From the NCBI GenBank assembly GCA_023213235.1, contig CP096137.1:1251587-1315586 (forward strand): a stretch of 64,000 nt of DNA, given 5' to 3'. The notes below the pieces were generated by a model, which was not told where the DNA came from, did not search any database, and saw nothing but the letters and a program-made list of their open reading frames with translations. This DNA is from Elusimicrobiota bacterium (lineage in GTDB: Bacteria; Elusimicrobiota; Elusimicrobia; UBA1565; UBA9628). Shown in pieces: positions 63,470 through 64,000 of the stretch. Position 1 is the stretch's first letter. Each line of letters opens with the position of its first letter. Position numbers and translations under genes: made by a program.

Positions 63470-64000
63470 CGCAGTCCGAATCGGATACCGGACCAGACGT
63501 GCAGCCCGAGCAGCGCGTAGAAAACGACGGAGAGGACGATGTGCAGCACCAGAGCCCGGCCGAACCACTTCTTGAACAGCTCATGCGTGCGAATCGCGTA
63601 CTCCAAATCCGCCACGCTTTCCGCGGTTTTGACGACCTCGCCGGCCGGACCCCCGAAGGGGAGTTCGATCCCGACCGAAGCCAGGCCCGCCGCCAGGACG
63701 GGCATTCGGGGCCGCGTTCTCAGTTCCACCGGGGAGTTCTCCAGCGCTCCCCACGCGCTGTCGAGATCTCCCCGCGCGGTCTGCAGCAGGAGCAATTTGT
63801 CGGTGATCTCACGGTTGACATAAGTGAGCAGGTAGCGAACGGCGAACCCGCTCGCGATCAGAAGCAGCATCGCCGCCGTCAGCGCCGTTCCAAGCACGCT
63901 GTCGAACTTGTGGCCCGTGTGAATGAGCGCCAGCAGCGGCCCGAGAAGGCCCGAGTAAACGTGCAGAGTCAGCAGCGACTGCATCGAAATGCGCGCTGTT
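63457..64000 (-). CDS. Membrane cytochrome b-type subunit, start cut by the window edge
   Basis: The frame stays open to base 64000, and the first codons in the window (TARISMQSLL) read on without a start, so the N-terminus is outside. Visible helices: LHVYSGLLGPLLALIHTGHK, LTAAMLLLIASGFAVRYLLT and VLHIVLSVVFYALLGLHVWS with paired His (LHVYS, IHTGH, LHIVL, LHVWS) fit for haem b. A soluble loop (ARGDLDSAWGALENSPVELR) lies between. It likely anchors the multihaem cytochrome to the quinone pool. Confidence 0.7.
   Translation of the reverse strand, partial: TARISMQSLLTLHVYSGLLGPLLALIHTGHKFDSVLGTALTAAMLLLIASGFAVRYLLTYVNREITDKLLLLQTARGDLDSAWGALENSPVELRTRPRMPVLAAGLASVGIELPFGGPAGEVVKTAESVADLEYAIRTHELFKKWFGRALVLHIVLSVVFYALLGLHVWSGIRFGLRWLR

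Noticed and set aside
1..64000. CRISPR arrays, rRNA or tRNA genes
   Set aside because: I saw no regularly spaced repeats and no recognisable structural RNA; a dedicated scan could still find a tRNA.

Overview
The window is about 65% G+C and packed with genes. The organism is a Gram-negative bacterium: there is a TonB/ExbB/ExbD set with a TonB-dependent receptor, TolC-type outer-membrane proteins, a CusCBA efflux system, many lipoproteins, cytochrome c maturation by system II (ResB/CcsA), a Rieske/split-cytochrome-b complex and several c-type cytochromes. The mix resembles an environmental, metal-exposed lineage such as the GC-rich Elusimicrobiota, but there is no rRNA or other phylogenetic marker here, so this is a guess.

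Layout. 1-5.5 kb: an accessory strip with an AbiE-type pair cut by the left edge, a membrane TPR protein with a toxin-like tail and a run of unknown small genes that could be immunity proteins. 5.5-6.6 kb: a decayed IS91-type transposase. 6.6-16.4 kb: a copper/metal-oxidation region (Cys-rich leader protein, TolC lipoprotein, two-domain multicopper oxidase with a fused metal-binding tail, DUF2231 membrane proteins, small His-rich secreted proteins, lipoproteins). 16.4-26 kb: an envelope-lipid region with two PAP2-derived membrane methyltransferases, an intact PAP2 protein, a nucleotidyltransferase/CDP-alcohol phosphotransferase/flippase-like fusion, two TRASH-like Cys proteins, cysteine synthase and a DMT transporter; a four-gene set appears twice. 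26-30 kb (minus strand): exbB-exbD-tonB-receptor operon behind a paired operator. 30-41.6 kb: a second Cys-rich leader protein, cusCBA, a methyltransferase, a P2A-type ATPase and glycogen phosphorylase. 41.6-52.8 kb (minus strand): hemA, a haem-motif porin, cytochrome c, qcrA-qcrB-qcrC, resB, ccsA, malic enzyme and a PAS-GGDEF protein, which reads as one haem-to-holocytochrome assembly line. 53-64 kb: hemerythrins, HD-GYP, a two-component pair, redoxin, patatin, GH15 glucoamylase, a CBM48 protein and a seven-haem cytochrome with its membrane cytochrome b partner.

Quality warning. About 30 reading-frame breaks occur in 23 genes, including genes for core functions such as hemA and cytochrome b. 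Every break I checked is repaired by adding back one base, usually in a G/C or A run. I read these as sequencing deletions, not real pseudogenes; such genes are given as one feature covering all pieces.
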